Counted from the first letter of the stretch, positions 45,308 to 59,695 are shown. The stretch is DNA of 64,000 bases from Fimbriimonadaceae bacterium (GCA_019694835.1 JAIBBE010000233.1:62001-126000); one strand, 5' to 3'. Program-made: numbers and translations. The notes: generated by a model from the sequence alone, not told the origin.

Positions 45308-46353
45308 CGACCTCCCTCCGACATCGGCTGTGGTTCACCTGGTCTCATCGTGTTCTCGTTGGTTCCACCCACGGGCGGAGTCACGGCTTGACCGCTTTCC
45401 TGGCTGGGTGGTGCCTGACCGAGCGTCTTGATGTACTCGGTCAGTTGGAGGACTTGCTCCTCCGAAACTTGATCCTTCTTGTATTCCGGCATGGTCTTGT
45501 CGTAGCCGGTCACGAGGTGCATGTAGGGATCGTAGATCGCGTTGCGCATATAGGCGTTGTCGGCGACGACCATCTGCCCGTCCTTCATGCGACGCTTGGT
45601 TCCGTAGATGCCGTACAGACTAGGCCCGCGCTCGTTGTCCTGATCACCGTGGCAGTTGCCGCAAGCGAGTTTGTCGTAAAGCTGCTTGCCCGCCTCGGCC
45701 ATGGTCGTCGGCGTCTTGATGAAGCGGTTGCCGCCCTTCGCGACCCAGTCCTGATACTCTTTCTTCGGCATGACGTAAACGTAACCACCCATTTCCGAGT
45801 GCTGGGTTCCGCAGTGCATGGCGCACAGGATGTGGTACTTGCCAGGCTTCGTCGGCGTGAACCAATACGAGGTGTAGCGCCCAGGCACCACGTGCCACTG
45901 AAGGCGAAACTCGGGGATGTAGAAGGCGTGCAAAACGTCCTGCGAGATCATCGTGAGGCGCACCGGCTCCCCGACGGGGACGTGCATTTCGTTGTTCTCG
46001 CGGATTCCGTTCGTGTGCTGGATGTGCCACATCCACTGCTTGCCGATGACGAACATCTCGGTCGCCTTCGTCGGGGCCTTATACAACCCCACGAATTGGT
46101 CAGTGCTCCAAAAGAAAATGCCGATGGCGAGGATTAGCGGGCCAACCGACCAGGCGATCTCAAGTTTGGTGTTGCCATGAGGTGGGTTCGATCGATCTGC
46201 CTTGCTGCGGTGGTTGTACTTGACCGCAAGGTAGATGATCGCAAGGTAGACCGCGACCGTGAAGAAGACGGTCAGGCCCGAGATCACGAAGAACAGCAGA
46301 TCGTGCTGGTCGGCGCGTTCGGAGGCCGCTTCGGGTCGAAGAGGGAAGTTCAT
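45304..46353 (-). CDS. ctaC: Cytochrome c oxidase subunit II with fused cytochrome c domain (caa3 type)
   Basis: 349 residues. Two N-terminal helices ([20 protein letters not shown] and [17 protein letters not shown]) anchor a cupredoxin domain. Its CuA site is complete in [12 protein letters not shown], with the upstream [10 protein letters not shown] histidine. A cytochrome c domain follows: heme site LACGNCHGD and a likely axial Met in KTMPEY. It takes electrons at the outer face and passes them to heme a. No separate soluble cytochrome c gene is in the operon, so electrons may come directly from ActA or ActE; this is inference. Confidence 0.96.
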   Translation of the reverse strand: MNFPLRPEAASERADQHDLLFFVISGLTVFFTVAVYLAIIYLAVKYNHRSKADRSNPPHGNTKLEIAWSVGPLILAIGIFFWSTDQFVGLYKAPTKATEMFVIGKQWMWHIQHTNGIRENNEMHVPVGEPVRLTMISQDVLHAFYIPEFRLQWHVVPGRYTSYWFTPTKPGKYHILCAMHCGTQHSEMGGYVYVMPKKEYQDWVAKGGNRFIKTPTTMAEAGKQLYDKLACGNCHGDQDNERGPSLYGIYGTKRRMKDGQMVVADNAYMRNAIYDPYMHLVTGYDKTMPEYKKDQVSEEQVLQLTEYIKTLGQAPPSQESGQAVTPPVGGTNENTMRPGEPQPMSEGGR

Positions 46354-47210
46354 GGCTGTTCGGTGCTCTCCTTGCGGGGGGTCGTGCGCTTGAGCGCAGT
46401 GGTTTTGTACTTGCGGGACATCATGAAAATCGAGGTGCCGAGGATGGCGAATGTCAGAATCGCCGCCAGCTGAACTACCCGATTGACATTAACCGTCAGC
46501 GCGCCGGTCGACTTGTTCCGGCTCAAGCACCCGAACCAAACGGGCTCAGTGAGGGTGCCAATCTTCTGCTTGGAGGCATCCTGCAGCGCGGTCAGCACGG
46601 TCTTCGGCGCGTAGTTGACGTTAATGAAGTAGCGGGAGATCTTGCCCTCCGGCGTCGCGACGATGATCGCGGCAGGATGGTCGATCCAGTTCGCCTTCTC
46701 GTCATAAACGTAGTTAAAGCCCAGTGCCTTGGTGAGCGGCTTGATCGAGGCGTCGGTGCCGGTCAGGAAGTGCCAGCCTTCGGGAGCCCCTGGGCGCTGG
46801 TACTCGGTCATCGCCGTCTGCTTCATCTTCATCGCCATTTCTGGCGTTTCCTTGGGATGAATGCTGAAGGTAACGATCTCGAAGTCTCGGCCGACGTTGT
46901 AGGTCCTCATGTTCTTGATCGCATTGAGGACACCGTCCATGGTCACCAGGCAGATGCCCTTGCAGCCGTAAAAGACGGGCACGAACAACACCGGTTTGTC
47001 CGTAAAGTACTCGCCGAGCGTGACTTTCTTGCCGTGCTCGTCGACCCATTGTGTGTTCAGCGGAACCTGGCCATCGAGGTTTTGATCCACACCGATGTTC
47101 TCGCCATCGGGTCCAGGCGGCGCCTTGAACGCCTCCGGATCTTGGGCGAACGCGGTCAGCGACAAGGCCGCCAACGTGAGACCGGAAAGAAGGAGTCTGA
47201 TGTTAGCCAC
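46350..47210 (-). CDS. SCO1/SenC-family copper chaperone, membrane-anchored
   Basis: 286 residues. A signal peptide ends near FAQDPE. The thioredoxin-like domain has the copper motif YGCKGIC (CxxxC) and the partner histidine in WIDHPAAIIVA. SCO proteins deliver copper to CuA of subunit II. Unlike many SCO proteins, this one also has a C-terminal helix (VVQLAAILTFAILGTSIFMM) followed by a basic tail. The extra Cys in VWFGCLSRNKS near the C-terminus is unusual. It overlaps the unknown gene upstream by 8 bp and ctaC by 4 bp. Confidence 0.9.
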   Translation of the reverse strand: MANIRLLLSGLTLAALSLTAFAQDPEAFKAPPGPDGENIGVDQNLDGQVPLNTQWVDEHGKKVTLGEYFTDKPVLFVPVFYGCKGICLVTMDGVLNAIKNMRTYNVGRDFEIVTFSIHPKETPEMAMKMKQTAMTEYQRPGAPEGWHFLTGTDASIKPLTKALGFNYVYDEKANWIDHPAAIIVATPEGKISRYFINVNYAPKTVLTALQDASKQKIGTLTEPVWFGCLSRNKSTGALTVNVNRVVQLAAILTFAILGTSIFMMSRKYKTTALKRTTPRKESTEQP

Positions 47211-47781
47211 TCGTTTTCACCTCCTCGGTGCCACTCGTGTCGGTGGTGGTTGGGGGCGCTTCGGACGTGGGGTCCGAGGAGCCGTCGCTGCTCACCGGCG
47301 TGTCAGGATTGCCAGCCGGGGGCTGCGACGGTGTCGACATGTCGGGAGCGGGCTCAGTGATCGCCGATTCGGCGACGCCCGTCCGCTCAGGGAAGCCCTT
47401 TGCAATCGCCATCTCCATGGCGACCTCGACCGGAATCCGGACGATGCCCTTTTCCTTGTCCACCCAGCCGTAAGTCGTCAAATGGACGAGCTCTTCCTGC
47501 CTCAGTGTGTGGATGTCCTGCTTCGCGGTGATATTGGACTGAACGAGGGGATTGTCCTTGGCAGCGAGGGGTGCCTTAAGTCGCGCAGGCGTGTCCTTGT
47601 ATCCCCAGTGGCCGTAGTACCAGACTGGTCCGAGCCCGGCAACGATGCAGAAGACCGTGAAGATGAAGAAGCCCATCACGGCCTTGGTGACTTTGCCCAG
47701 GTCGATGTCGCGGGTGTCGTACCCGACTTTGCGCATCTCATCGAGATTCGCGTTGGCGAGTTCGGGATCAGGACTATGCAT
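47203..47781 (-). CDS. Unknown single-pass membrane protein between actF and SCO
   Basis: 192 residues. One helix (VMGFFIFTVFCIVAGLGPVWYYG, about 35-57) follows a charged N-terminus with YDTRDIDLGKV. The periplasmic part contains LRQEELVHLTTYGWVDKEKG and VEVAMEMAIAKG, which recall small subunits found in other alternative complex III clusters. The C-terminal 60 residues are Pro/Ser/Thr-rich and disordered. It overlaps actF by 8 bp and SCO by 8 bp, so it is tightly coupled and is probably an accessory subunit or assembly factor. Confidence 0.7.
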   Translation of the reverse strand: MHSPDPELANANLDEMRKVGYDTRDIDLGKVTKAVMGFFIFTVFCIVAGLGPVWYYGHWGYKDTPARLKAPLAAKDNPLVQSNITAKQDIHTLRQEELVHLTTYGWVDKEKGIVRIPVEVAMEMAIAKGFPERTGVAESAITEPAPDMSTPSQPPAGNPDTPVSSDGSSDPTSEAPPTTTDTSGTEEVKTSG

Positions 47782-48961
47782 GATGCGGTTGAGCCTCCAT
47801 GAGGCGGGTGTCGTGCTCTGGGATCAGAGCGGCCTGTCGAATCTGGGAGCCGAAGACGGTGAACCAAAGCCCACCCAGTAAGACCAGTCCGGCGATGTCG
47901 CGCCAGTCGAATCCGGTCGAGCGCAGGCTGGGAATGACGTTCCAGTACATGTCGACCATCTTCATGAAGAAGATCAGGACTGCGATGTACAGCAAGATCG
48001 TCGCCTTGGCCTTGGCGCGCGGAGCGAGCAGGATCGTCCAGGGGACGAAGAAGCCGAACACTATATTGAACGCGCCCACGTAGTTCCACCACGCGTGCTG
48101 ACTGATCTTGCGATCGACGTAGTACCGCGTGAACTCCGGCAGGTTGCCCGACCAGGTGATCAGGAACTGCGAGAGCGTCACGTAGCACCAGAACATCGTG
48201 AAGGCGAAACAGAGGTTGCCGAGGTCTTTGGTCAGGCTCGGCGAGATGATCTCGCTGTACGGTTCCTTGTTCCGGTTCGCGCATACGACGATCGCGCCGA
48301 AGCTGAGGGCCATGAGGGCACCGGAGACCGTGTACCAAACGCCGTAGATCGTCGACGACCAGTGCGGATCGATCGACATCACCCAGTCGGTGATGGCGAA
48401 GGTCACACTGAGCACGAAGACCACGAGGGCCGGGGCCGAAAGGTTCGTTCGGAACTGGGCCGCCTTGGGGTCGGGGTTCTTGTCCTCACGCTGAGACGAA
48501 TTCTTCAGCACCCAAGCGAGTCCAAACCAGATCAGGAAGTAGAACACGGTCCGCCCGATGAAGAACGGTTCCGTTAGCCACTGCTGCTTCTGGATTGCCA
48601 GCTCGGCCGCCAGCTTCGGATCGGCCCAGTGATGGTAAATCGTGTGGATGTTCAGCGCGATCGGAATCCAGGCGATGAACATCGCGACAAAGGACCAGGG
48701 TCCGCCGCCAGCTTCGTAAAGTCGCAGGACCGAGAGGCCCCAGCTTCCCCGCACCGTGTGGTGCAGAAGCGTCACGCCGAGGCACCCCAAGGTGAAGGCC
48801 ATCAGGACCACCCACGCGAAGAGGTAGGAGGTCATCATGCTCTTCATGGCATCTGGCCCCATCGTCGCTCCGGCAGCGGTAGCAATGCCGCCGACGACCA
48901 GCGCGATCAAACCGAGATTGCGGGCGTTGCCGAGATTCACAGAATTCGTCGATTCACTCAT
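47774..48961 (-). CDS. actF: Alternative complex III subunit ActF
   Basis: 395 residues with about ten hydrophobic helices (NLGLIALVVGGIATAAGATM, SYLFAWVVLMAFTLGCLGV, FVAMFIAWIPIALNIHTIY and others). The order, the HHTVRGSW element and the position after actE match ActF, a membrane subunit related to ActC without the menaquinol site. It is part of the quinol:electron acceptor complex in the inner membrane. A 16-bp gap separates it from actE. Confidence 0.9.
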   Translation of the reverse strand: MSESTNSVNLGNARNLGLIALVVGGIATAAGATMGPDAMKSMMTSYLFAWVVLMAFTLGCLGVTLLHHTVRGSWGLSVLRLYEAGGGPWSFVAMFIAWIPIALNIHTIYHHWADPKLAAELAIQKQQWLTEPFFIGRTVFYFLIWFGLAWVLKNSSQREDKNPDPKAAQFRTNLSAPALVVFVLSVTFAITDWVMSIDPHWSSTIYGVWYTVSGALMALSFGAIVVCANRNKEPYSEIISPSLTKDLGNLCFAFTMFWCYVTLSQFLITWSGNLPEFTRYYVDRKISQHAWWNYVGAFNIVFGFFVPWTILLAPRAKAKATILLYIAVLIFFMKMVDMYWNVIPSLRSTGFDWRDIAGLVLLGGLWFTVFGSQIRQAALIPEHDTRLMEAQPHHA

Positions 48962-48977
48962 GTCGTTTGTCGGGCAC

Positions 48978-49604
48978 CTATTGGGGTGCGGCCTCGCCCC
49001 CTTCCGTGGTTTTCGGTGCGTCGAGTGAGGCCAGGTCTGCCTCGGGCACGTCGCTGACCTTTCCGTTTTGGCTCAGCTGAAGCACGCGAATGTAGGCGGC
49101 GATCGCCCAGCGATCCGCCGGGTCGACGCTCGGCGCTTGCCGATACATCGCGCCAAATCCGTTCGTGATCACATCGTAGAAGTGGCCGATGGGCATGCTG
49201 CGCAGCCGGTCCGTGTGATAGGTCGCCGGTGGTCGAGTTAGAACGAGTCCACGCTGCGCGATCATGCCTTTGCCGTCGCCAACCGCGCCGTGGCAGTGAG
49301 AGCAGTAGATGTTGAACCGCTCTTGCCCGCGCTTGAGAACTTCTTTGGTGACCTTGATCGGGAACTTGTCAACCAGCTTCCCGTTCTCAAAGCCTGTCGA
49401 AAACGCATCGTCGAATTTGGCGTGACCACGGGCGACGGTCCCCTCAACGGGAACGCGCGACGTCGATTGGCCCTCCCACGACGAGAACTTGGAAAGCTGC
49501 TGCGGCCGGGCCTTCGGCTGGACCCACATGTCGGTGTGGCAACCGGCGGCGAAAACCGCGAGCCCGCTGAGGGCAACGAGTTGGGTCAGAGTCGGTTTCG
49601 TCAT
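48978..49604 (-). CDS. actE: Alternative complex III monoheme cytochrome c subunit ActE
   Basis: 208 residues. A lipoprotein-type signal ends at AVFAAGC. One heme site, YCSHCHGAVGDGKG, and a likely axial Met in RLRSMPIGHFYDVITNG identify a class I cytochrome c. This subunit passes electrons from the complex to the oxidase side. Its start overlaps the actD stop by one base (TGATG). Confidence 0.93.
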   Translation of the reverse strand: MTKPTLTQLVALSGLAVFAAGCHTDMWVQPKARPQQLSKFSSWEGQSTSRVPVEGTVARGHAKFDDAFSTGFENGKLVDKFPIKVTKEVLKRGQERFNIYCSHCHGAVGDGKGMIAQRGLVLTRPPATYHTDRLRSMPIGHFYDVITNGFGAMYRQAPSVDPADRWAIAAYIRVLQLSQNGKVSDVPEADLASLDAPKTTEGGEAAPQ

Positions 49605-50194
49605 CAGTATTCCTCTCCCGGCTCCGCGACTTCGCAGACGTTGTGCGCACCAAGACCCTCGAGGAATCCTCGGACCTTGGTCGGCTCGAACTCGGGGTCC
49701 TGGCCCTCAATGCAAAGGAAGAAGCTGGTTTGCGAGGCCAGGTCGAAGCGCTCGGCGTCGAAGATTGGGTGGAACGGCTTGGGCAGCCCATTCAGCGCGA
49801 GCATCCCGAACGTCGCCGTCAACGAAGCGAACAAGATCGTGCACTCGAACGTGACGGGAATGAACGACGGCCAGCTGAACATCGGTCGGCCACCGACGTT
49901 CATCGGGTAGTCGATGACGGCGGTGAAGTAGATAAACGCAAGTCCGGTCGCGCCTCCGAATAGACCCATGAAGAAAATGAGCCATTTGATTCGGGCGTCG
50001 CTGAACTTGATCGCATCGTCGAGACCGTGGACCGGAAACGGCGTGTAGGCGTCGAGCCGGGTATAACCCGCCGCCCGTGCCTTTTCCGCCGCCGTCAGAA
50101 TCTCCTCGGGCGTGAGGAACTCGGCAACCATGCCGTAAATTTTCCGGTCTCCGCCTCCCGAGTGGCTGGTCGTTTCGTGGGCTACTGCCGCCAC
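49604..50194 (-). CDS. actD: Alternative complex III subunit ActD (DUF3341)
   Basis: 196 residues from a GTG start directly after the actC stop. Domain order: a cytoplasmic region with GMVAEFLTPEEILTAAEKAR and YTPFPVHGLDDAI, two helices (WLIFFMGLFGGATGLAFIYF and FECTILFASLTATFGMLALN), then FHPIFDAERFDLASQTSFFL. This matches the DUF3341 family, which is specific to these clusters. It helps hold the membrane subunits together. Confidence 0.93.
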   Translation of the reverse strand: MAAVAHETTSHSGGGDRKIYGMVAEFLTPEEILTAAEKARAAGYTRLDAYTPFPVHGLDDAIKFSDARIKWLIFFMGLFGGATGLAFIYFTAVIDYPMNVGGRPMFSWPSFIPVTFECTILFASLTATFGMLALNGLPKPFHPIFDAERFDLASQTSFFLCIEGQDPEFEPTKVRGFLEGLGAHNVCEVAEPGEEY

Positions 50195-54849
<4,655 letters not shown>

Positions 54850-54876
54850 CGGTGCTTGTTCTCAGTCCCTAAGTTC

Positions 54877-55650
54877 CTAGTGGTGGCAGGTGGCGCAGTC
54901 CTTGTTTTGGGCGGTGATGACGCCGTATTCCTTCACGAGCAGCTTGCCTTCCGCAAGCTCCGCCTCAGTCGGTTTGTACTTGTCGGCGTGACCCTTCAGG
55001 ATTTCCTGCTCGCGATTGGTCAGCGGGGCTCCAGCCTGTTTTTTGAAGTAAAGATTAAACACCTGCTGACGCGGCGTCAGGTTCGGCGTGGTCGGATCCT
55101 TGTAAAGGAATCGCTCCGGATTTCGGTGGCAGTCCAGGCACCAGCGCATCTCGAAGGGCTTTTCCTTGGCCGTGATGTGCTGCTCGGTGATGTTGCCGTG
55201 GCAGGTGTTGCACGAGATGCCGCGGTCGATGTGGATGCTGTGATTGAAGTACACGAAATCGGGGACGGTGTTGACCTTGTTCCAGCCCACGTCGCCATTC
55301 GCAAAGGCGATCGGCTTGCCCGTCTCGAAGCTCTTGCGCACTGGCTCGAGGAGCGGGCTATTCGTCCAAATCTGGCTGTGACAGGACATGCACGTCTCGG
55401 TCGGCGGCACGCTGGCGACGGCACCCTTCTCCACCGACACATGACAGTATCGGCAGTCGATACCGAGTTCGAACGCGTGGTGCTTGTGGCTGAAAGGAAT
55501 GGGCTGATCCAGCGGGACTGCGACCTTGGTGTTGGCCGGGGATCGACCGAAAGTGACTCCGGCGTAGAGCACCGCGACCGGCAGAAGGCCGCCCATGATG
55601 ACGCTGGCTTTGGCCAGACTGTTGGCGCTAGGCTTAAAGACGTTAGGCAT
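54877..55650 (-). CDS. actA: Alternative complex III pentaheme cytochrome c subunit ActA
   Basis: 257 residues. One N-terminal helix (SVIMGGLLPVAVLYAG) anchors the protein. Five CxxCH sites are present: CRYCH, CMSCH, CNTCH, CLDCH and CATCH, the last at the very C-terminus. Extra histidines near each site suggest bis-His ligation. ActA accepts electrons from ActB outside the membrane. It is the first act gene, 18 bp after the ctaA-ctaB fusion, and GGAG precedes the ATG. Confidence 0.95.
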   Translation of the reverse strand: MPNVFKPSANSLAKASVIMGGLLPVAVLYAGVTFGRSPANTKVAVPLDQPIPFSHKHHAFELGIDCRYCHVSVEKGAVASVPPTETCMSCHSQIWTNSPLLEPVRKSFETGKPIAFANGDVGWNKVNTVPDFVYFNHSIHIDRGISCNTCHGNITEQHITAKEKPFEMRWCLDCHRNPERFLYKDPTTPNLTPRQQVFNLYFKKQAGAPLTNREQEILKGHADKYKPTEAELAEGKLLVKEYGVITAQNKDCATCHH

Positions 55651-55668
55651 ACCGTGGCTCCGTGCGCT

Positions 55669-57540
55669 TCATAAAATCGAAATCCTGTCGATGGCAATCA
55701 TAAGGAACAGCAAGGCAAGATACACCATCGAGTAGTGGAAAAGCCGGACGGCCTGCGGTCGCTCGGGCTTCTTGAGCAATTGAAAACTCTGCAGCAGCAA
55801 CACCGCATTCAAGACGGCTGCGGGGGCCAAATAGACCCAGCCCACTTCCCGCTGAACAAACGGAATGGCCGACACAAGGGCCGTCACGACCGCATACAGC
55901 GCGATCTGAATGACCGTGACACGCTCGCCGTGGACCACTGGCAGCATCGGCACACCTGCCTCGGCGTAGTCGTCCTTAATCAGAAGGGCGAGGGCCCAAA
56001 AGTGGACCGGAGTCCACACGAAAATGATGCCAAAAAGGCACCAAGCAAGCGGGCTCAAGTTGTTGGCAACGGCCGCATAGCCCACCAGCGGCGGGAAGCA
56101 CCCGGCAGCCCCACCAATCACGATGTTATGCCAGGTACGCCGCTTAAGCATCAGCGTATACACCACCACATAAAACGCCAGGCCCGCCATGGCCAGCAGC
56201 GCGCTGAGAAGGTTTGCTGCCCAGGTGAGGCTGACCACCGAGAAGACAACCAGCGCGAGGGCGAAAAGCGAGGCATGCAGCGTTGGGATTTGCTGGGTGA
56301 CGGTTGGACGCTTCGAAGTTCGCTTCATCCGTCCGTCGATATCGCGATCGATGATCATGTTGATCGCATTCGCCGCCCCGGCGGCAGCATAGCCACCGAG
56401 AGCCACCCAGAACAGCAGCCAGCCTCCCGGCCACCCACTCTTGGCAATGAACATCGCGGCAAGCGTCGTGAACAGCAGGAGACTGATCACCCGTGGCTTC
56501 GTGAGGGCGATGTAAGCCTTGAGAGCCTGACGCCAGTCCTCGAAGGCAGCTTCCTTCGACACAGCTGCCAATTGGCGCTCTTCGGTTGGCGCTGCCAGGG
56601 TCTCTTCGTCTGCTTCGAGTGCGCGTTTCGGAGTGTCCTTGCCAAGCGCAGCGACCGTCAGCAAGATCAGGCTGAGCCACAACAAGTCAGCTACGGCGAG
56701 GTGAACGAGCTGCATCCAGATCGGGGCCTTGAGCAGGACGTTGATCAACCCCAGGGCAAGCTCAACGATGAACAAGGCAATCAGCGCATTGCTGAAACGG
56801 CGGACGTAGATGGTCGGGCGCAGAAACGCAACCAGACCGGCCACGAAGACCAGATAGACTCCGACCGAAACCGCGATCATGGGATGCAGAAGGCGAAGGC
56901 GAATGAGGAAGTGCGCGGTTGGCGAAACATCCTGCTGGAGGCCCTCAGCCAAGCTCCGCGCGGGAAAGAGGGTGTCTCCGAGAGCGGCAACCGCTCCACT
57001 GACTCCGAGGATCAGGACGCCGGCGATGCCGATACCCAGCGCCCAGGCAATCGAGCCCTGATTGCGAAACCGCAGCCGCTTGCCGCCCATGCTGAACCAC
57101 ACCGTCAGCGCCATTGAAGCGAGGAGCATGAAGGTGTTGGCGAGGTGGATGGCCATCCAAACGGCTCGGCTGACCGAGTCGTTCTGGGCGACAAGGCCTC
57201 CCAGCACCAGGCGTGCACCAACCAATGCCTCGGTGATGGTGAAGAAGAACGAGAAAAACGCCGCCTTTCGGGCCTGGTCACCCCGAGTCGTTGCCCGGAA
57301 CGCCGCCACCAGCATGGCGATCACGAGAGGAAGTACCAGGCCGCTGGAAATTCGGTGGCCAAACTCCACCCAGGTCTTGGGGTGTTCGGCGTCGGGAATG
57401 ATGGCTCCATTGCAGAGGGGCCAGTGAGCACCGCAGCCGTCTCCCGACCAACTGGCGCGAACAAAGGCTCCCCAGATGATCACCAGGACGGTGTAGACCA
57501 AAACGCCGATGGCGAATTTCGTAAAGCGTGTCGCAATCAT
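55669..57540 (-). CDS. ctaA-ctaB: Fused heme A synthase and heme O synthase (CtaA-CtaB)
   Basis: 623 residues. Residues about 1-310 are COX15/CtaA: the cysteine pair in [10 protein letters not shown], and histidines in [28 protein letters not shown] and [11 protein letters not shown] supply the expected heme ligands. After a linker rich in Glu (about 315-340), residues about 340-623 are a UbiA-type farnesyltransferase (CtaB/CyoE) with [18 protein letters not shown] and a second acidic site in [14 protein letters not shown]. CtaB converts heme B to heme O and CtaA oxidises it to heme A, so the order in the chain is opposite to the reaction order. It leads the respiratory operon. Confidence 0.95.
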   Translation of the reverse strand: MIATRFTKFAIGVLVYTVLVIIWGAFVRASWSGDGCGAHWPLCNGAIIPDAEHPKTWVEFGHRISSGLVLPLVIAMLVAAFRATTRGDQARKAAFFSFFFTITEALVGARLVLGGLVAQNDSVSRAVWMAIHLANTFMLLASMALTVWFSMGGKRLRFRNQGSIAWALGIGIAGVLILGVSGAVAALGDTLFPARSLAEGLQQDVSPTAHFLIRLRLLHPMIAVSVGVYLVFVAGLVAFLRPTIYVRRFSNALIALFIVELALGLINVLLKAPIWMQLVHLAVADLLWLSLILLTVAALGKDTPKRALEADEETLAAPTEERQLAAVSKEAAFEDWRQALKAYIALTKPRVISLLLFTTLAAMFIAKSGWPGGWLLFWVALGGYAAAGAANAINMIIDRDIDGRMKRTSKRPTVTQQIPTLHASLFALALVVFSVVSLTWAANLLSALLAMAGLAFYVVVYTLMLKRRTWHNIVIGGAAGCFPPLVGYAAVANNLSPLAWCLFGIIFVWTPVHFWALALLIKDDYAEAGVPMLPVVHGERVTVIQIALYAVVTALVSAIPFVQREVGWVYLAPAAVLNAVLLLQSFQLLKKPERPQAVRLFHYSMVYLALLFLMIAIDRISIL

Positions 57541-57916
57541 GCGCAGAGAGCCGGAACTCGGTCCGCCTCCTTGGCGTTATGAATGGGGAATCTGCACGGA
57601 ATCGTAAAGTCTGTGAAATCGAGCATCGATACTACGGCCCCCCCGGGATCGCGGGAGCGTCGAATGCTCGTCGTTTGGGCGAAGGCGGTATGCGGCCCGC
57701 CGTCGGCGTCATCACGTCGGCTGTCCAAACCGTCCTGAATATGTCGCACCAAGGGCCTTTTGTCAAGGGGCTGATTTATGTCATGGTGGCACCGGCGAGG
57801 CTGCGGTTTAAGTTCAATTCGGAACGCCATGTCCCCATTTGTGGGGACAGAATTCCGTCAGATTTGTCTTGAAACTTAAACGCATCGGGCAAGCGCTGGT
57901 GCGGCCATAATCCCCC
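57541..57916. other. Divergent control region of the respiratory operon
   Basis: 376 bp between the divergent starts of the ctaA-ctaB fusion and the propeller protein at 57917; no gene was seen. It must hold the promoters of both units. The main structure is the nested palindrome at 57806-57881, listed separately. Confidence 0.6.
57806..57881. promoter_or_regulatory. Nested palindrome upstream of the propeller gene
   Basis: The inner hairpin TGTCCCCA-TTTG-TGGGGACA (57830-57849) is perfect. Outside it, GTTTAAGTTCAA (57806-57817) pairs with TTGAAACTTAAAC (57869-57881) with one bulged base. It ends 35 bp before the ATG at 57917. It could be a protein-binding operator, a leader RNA structure or an unlisted repeat. 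Confidence 0.6.
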
Positions 57917-59545
57917 ATGCTCCGGACACCGCCCCTTGGTTCAATGATTCTGATCGCCCTGGCAGCCTCCTTGGCGTGCGGTGGCCCGAAGGCTCAAGCC
58001 GGCTCAGGTTCGAACTCGCAGGCCGCGAAGCAAAATACGCCCACCGAGCCTATTCGTGATCCTCGCACCCCCGTCGACGTCACCCAGCGGAGCCTTCAGG
58101 GACTGACGTTCGAGGTGTTTCGCGGTGGCAAGAAGATCGAACCGCCCAAGGCCGATCCCGACGAGGTCTTCATGCTCAAGTACCAGGGCATTCCGGGTGT
58201 GCTGACTTTTCGTGGCGGCCCGCTCCGTGACTCGCCGAGCTACGGGGTCGCCAAAGTCCGAGAAAAGAAACTTAAGAAGATCTGGCAGTTCGGCACCGGG
58301 ACGAGTCGCGGCCGATGGGGAGGCGGAGCTGGTTGGACCGGGCAGCCCTCCATCGTCACCTGGCCGGGCAAAGTTCGCGGTCTGATGAACCTCAAGGAGC
58401 CGTACAAGAGCACGAACGGCTTCACGGAAGTCATTCAGGCCTCTCTTTCCGGGCAGGTCTATTTCATCGACCTCAAAACGGGCAAGGCCACCCGCAATCC
58501 GATTTCGATTGGCAATCCGATCAAAGGTTCGGTCGCCGTTCATCCGTATGGCGTACCGATGCTTTACGTGGGCGACGGGATCAATGAAACGGGCAAAGTC
58601 GGATTCCGACTCTTCAGCCTGATCGACCAGAAGATGCTCCATTTCTTCACGACGCAGGATCCGATTGCGCCCCGTCGCTGGCCCGGAAACGACTGCTCGG
58701 CCCTCTTCAACGCAGCGAACGACACACTGGTCGTCGGCAGCGAGAACGGGCTAATCCACCGGATCGACCTCGGCACCAAATGGGACCCCGCCACCGGCAA
58801 GCTCAGCGTCAACCCGACGGACACCAAGCTGAAATTCAAGACCAAGTACACGCGTGAGCAAGGCACAGAAAATTCGATCGCCGTCTATAAGAATCTGGCC
58901 TACTTCGCCAATAACGGCGGCGACCTCGTCTGCCTCGACCTCATGACGATGCGCCCAGTGTGGAATCGCGACATTACCGACGACACCGACGCTACGGTCG
59001 TGATCGACGTCGAATCCGAGGGCAAGTGGGGGGTCTACACCGGCTGCGAAGTCGACAAGCAGGGCGCGAAGGGCTTTTGCTACGTTCGCAAGTTCGACGG
59101 ACTTACGGGCAAGCTGGCCTGGGCCAACAAGTACAAGTGCTTCACGATCTACGGTGAACATCCGGTCAACGGCGGCCTCTTGGCGACGCCAATTGTTGGA
59201 AAGAAGAAGGCATCCGACCGAGTCGTGTTCTCCTTGGCCCGTTGGGGGACGATGAACGGCGGCCTCCTAGTTGCGCTCGACAAGAAGACCGGCAAGGAAA
59301 TCTGGCGGCGCAAGCTGCCGAACTACGCCTGGTCTTCGCCGGTCGACTTCTATGATGCCGAGGGGAACATGTACATCGTGCAATGCACGTCGGCCGGCGA
59401 GATGAAGCTGATCGATGGCGCGTCAGGCGAGATTCTCGACGAGCTCAATTTCGGTTCCAACATCGAAGCCTCTCCCGCCATCTATGAGAACACGATCGTG
59501 GTCGCGGCCCGCGGGACGATCGTGTACGGCGTCAGGATTCTTTGA
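57917..59545 (+). CDS. PQQ-like beta-propeller lipoprotein, unknown
   Basis: 542 residues. The N-terminus MILIALAASLAC looks like a lipoprotein signal but has Ser at -3, so processing is uncertain; ATG at 57944 is an alternative start. A Gly/Ser/Asn-rich linker precedes the main domain. The domain has blade-like units: VYFIDLKTGKATRNPISIG, LIHRIDLGTKWDPATGKL, LVCLDLMTMRPVWNRDI, LVALDKKTGKEIWRRKLP and MKLIDGASGEILDELNF. These resemble the PQQ/BamB-type propeller, without evidence that PQQ is bound. It is divergent from the respiratory operon; a role linked to respiration is not shown. Confidence 0.75.
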   Translation: MLRTPPLGSMILIALAASLACGGPKAQAGSGSNSQAAKQNTPTEPIRDPRTPVDVTQRSLQGLTFEVFRGGKKIEPPKADPDEVFMLKYQGIPGVLTFRGGPLRDSPSYGVAKVREKKLKKIWQFGTGTSRGRWGGGAGWTGQPSIVTWPGKVRGLMNLKEPYKSTNGFTEVIQASLSGQVYFIDLKTGKATRNPISIGNPIKGSVAVHPYGVPMLYVGDGINETGKVGFRLFSLIDQKMLHFFTTQDPIAPRRWPGNDCSALFNAANDTLVVGSENGLIHRIDLGTKWDPATGKLSVNPTDTKLKFKTKYTREQGTENSIAVYKNLAYFANNGGDLVCLDLMTMRPVWNRDITDDTDATVVIDVESEGKWGVYTGCEVDKQGAKGFCYVRKFDGLTGKLAWANKYKCFTIYGEHPVNGGLLATPIVGKKKASDRVVFSLARWGTMNGGLLVALDKKTGKEIWRRKLPNYAWSSPVDFYDAEGNMYIVQCTSAGEMKLIDGASGEILDELNFGSNIEASPAIYENTIVVAARGTIVYGVRIL

Positions 59546-59562
59546 GGCGTGGCTGAGCGCTT

Positions 59563-59695
59563 CCGCACGGGTCTGGATCATCCGCGACCGCAATTGCCCA
59601 CCCGGTTGCCGACCCATGCCACCCTGGATTGACCGCACGGGTCTGGATGATTCGTGACCACGATTGCCCACGCAGTTGCCGACCCATGCCACCCT
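59563..59695. repeat. Two direct 63-bp repeats related to family A
   Basis: Units 59563-59625 and 59633-59695 are direct copies with few differences, beginning CCGCACGGGTCTGGAT and ending GTTGCCGACCCATGCCACCC. The beginning and end match the right half of family A (GCACGGGACT and TGTCGTCCCATGCCACC) with changes, so this is a variant subfamily. They fill the convergent gap between the genes ending at 59545 and 59696. Confidence 0.85.
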
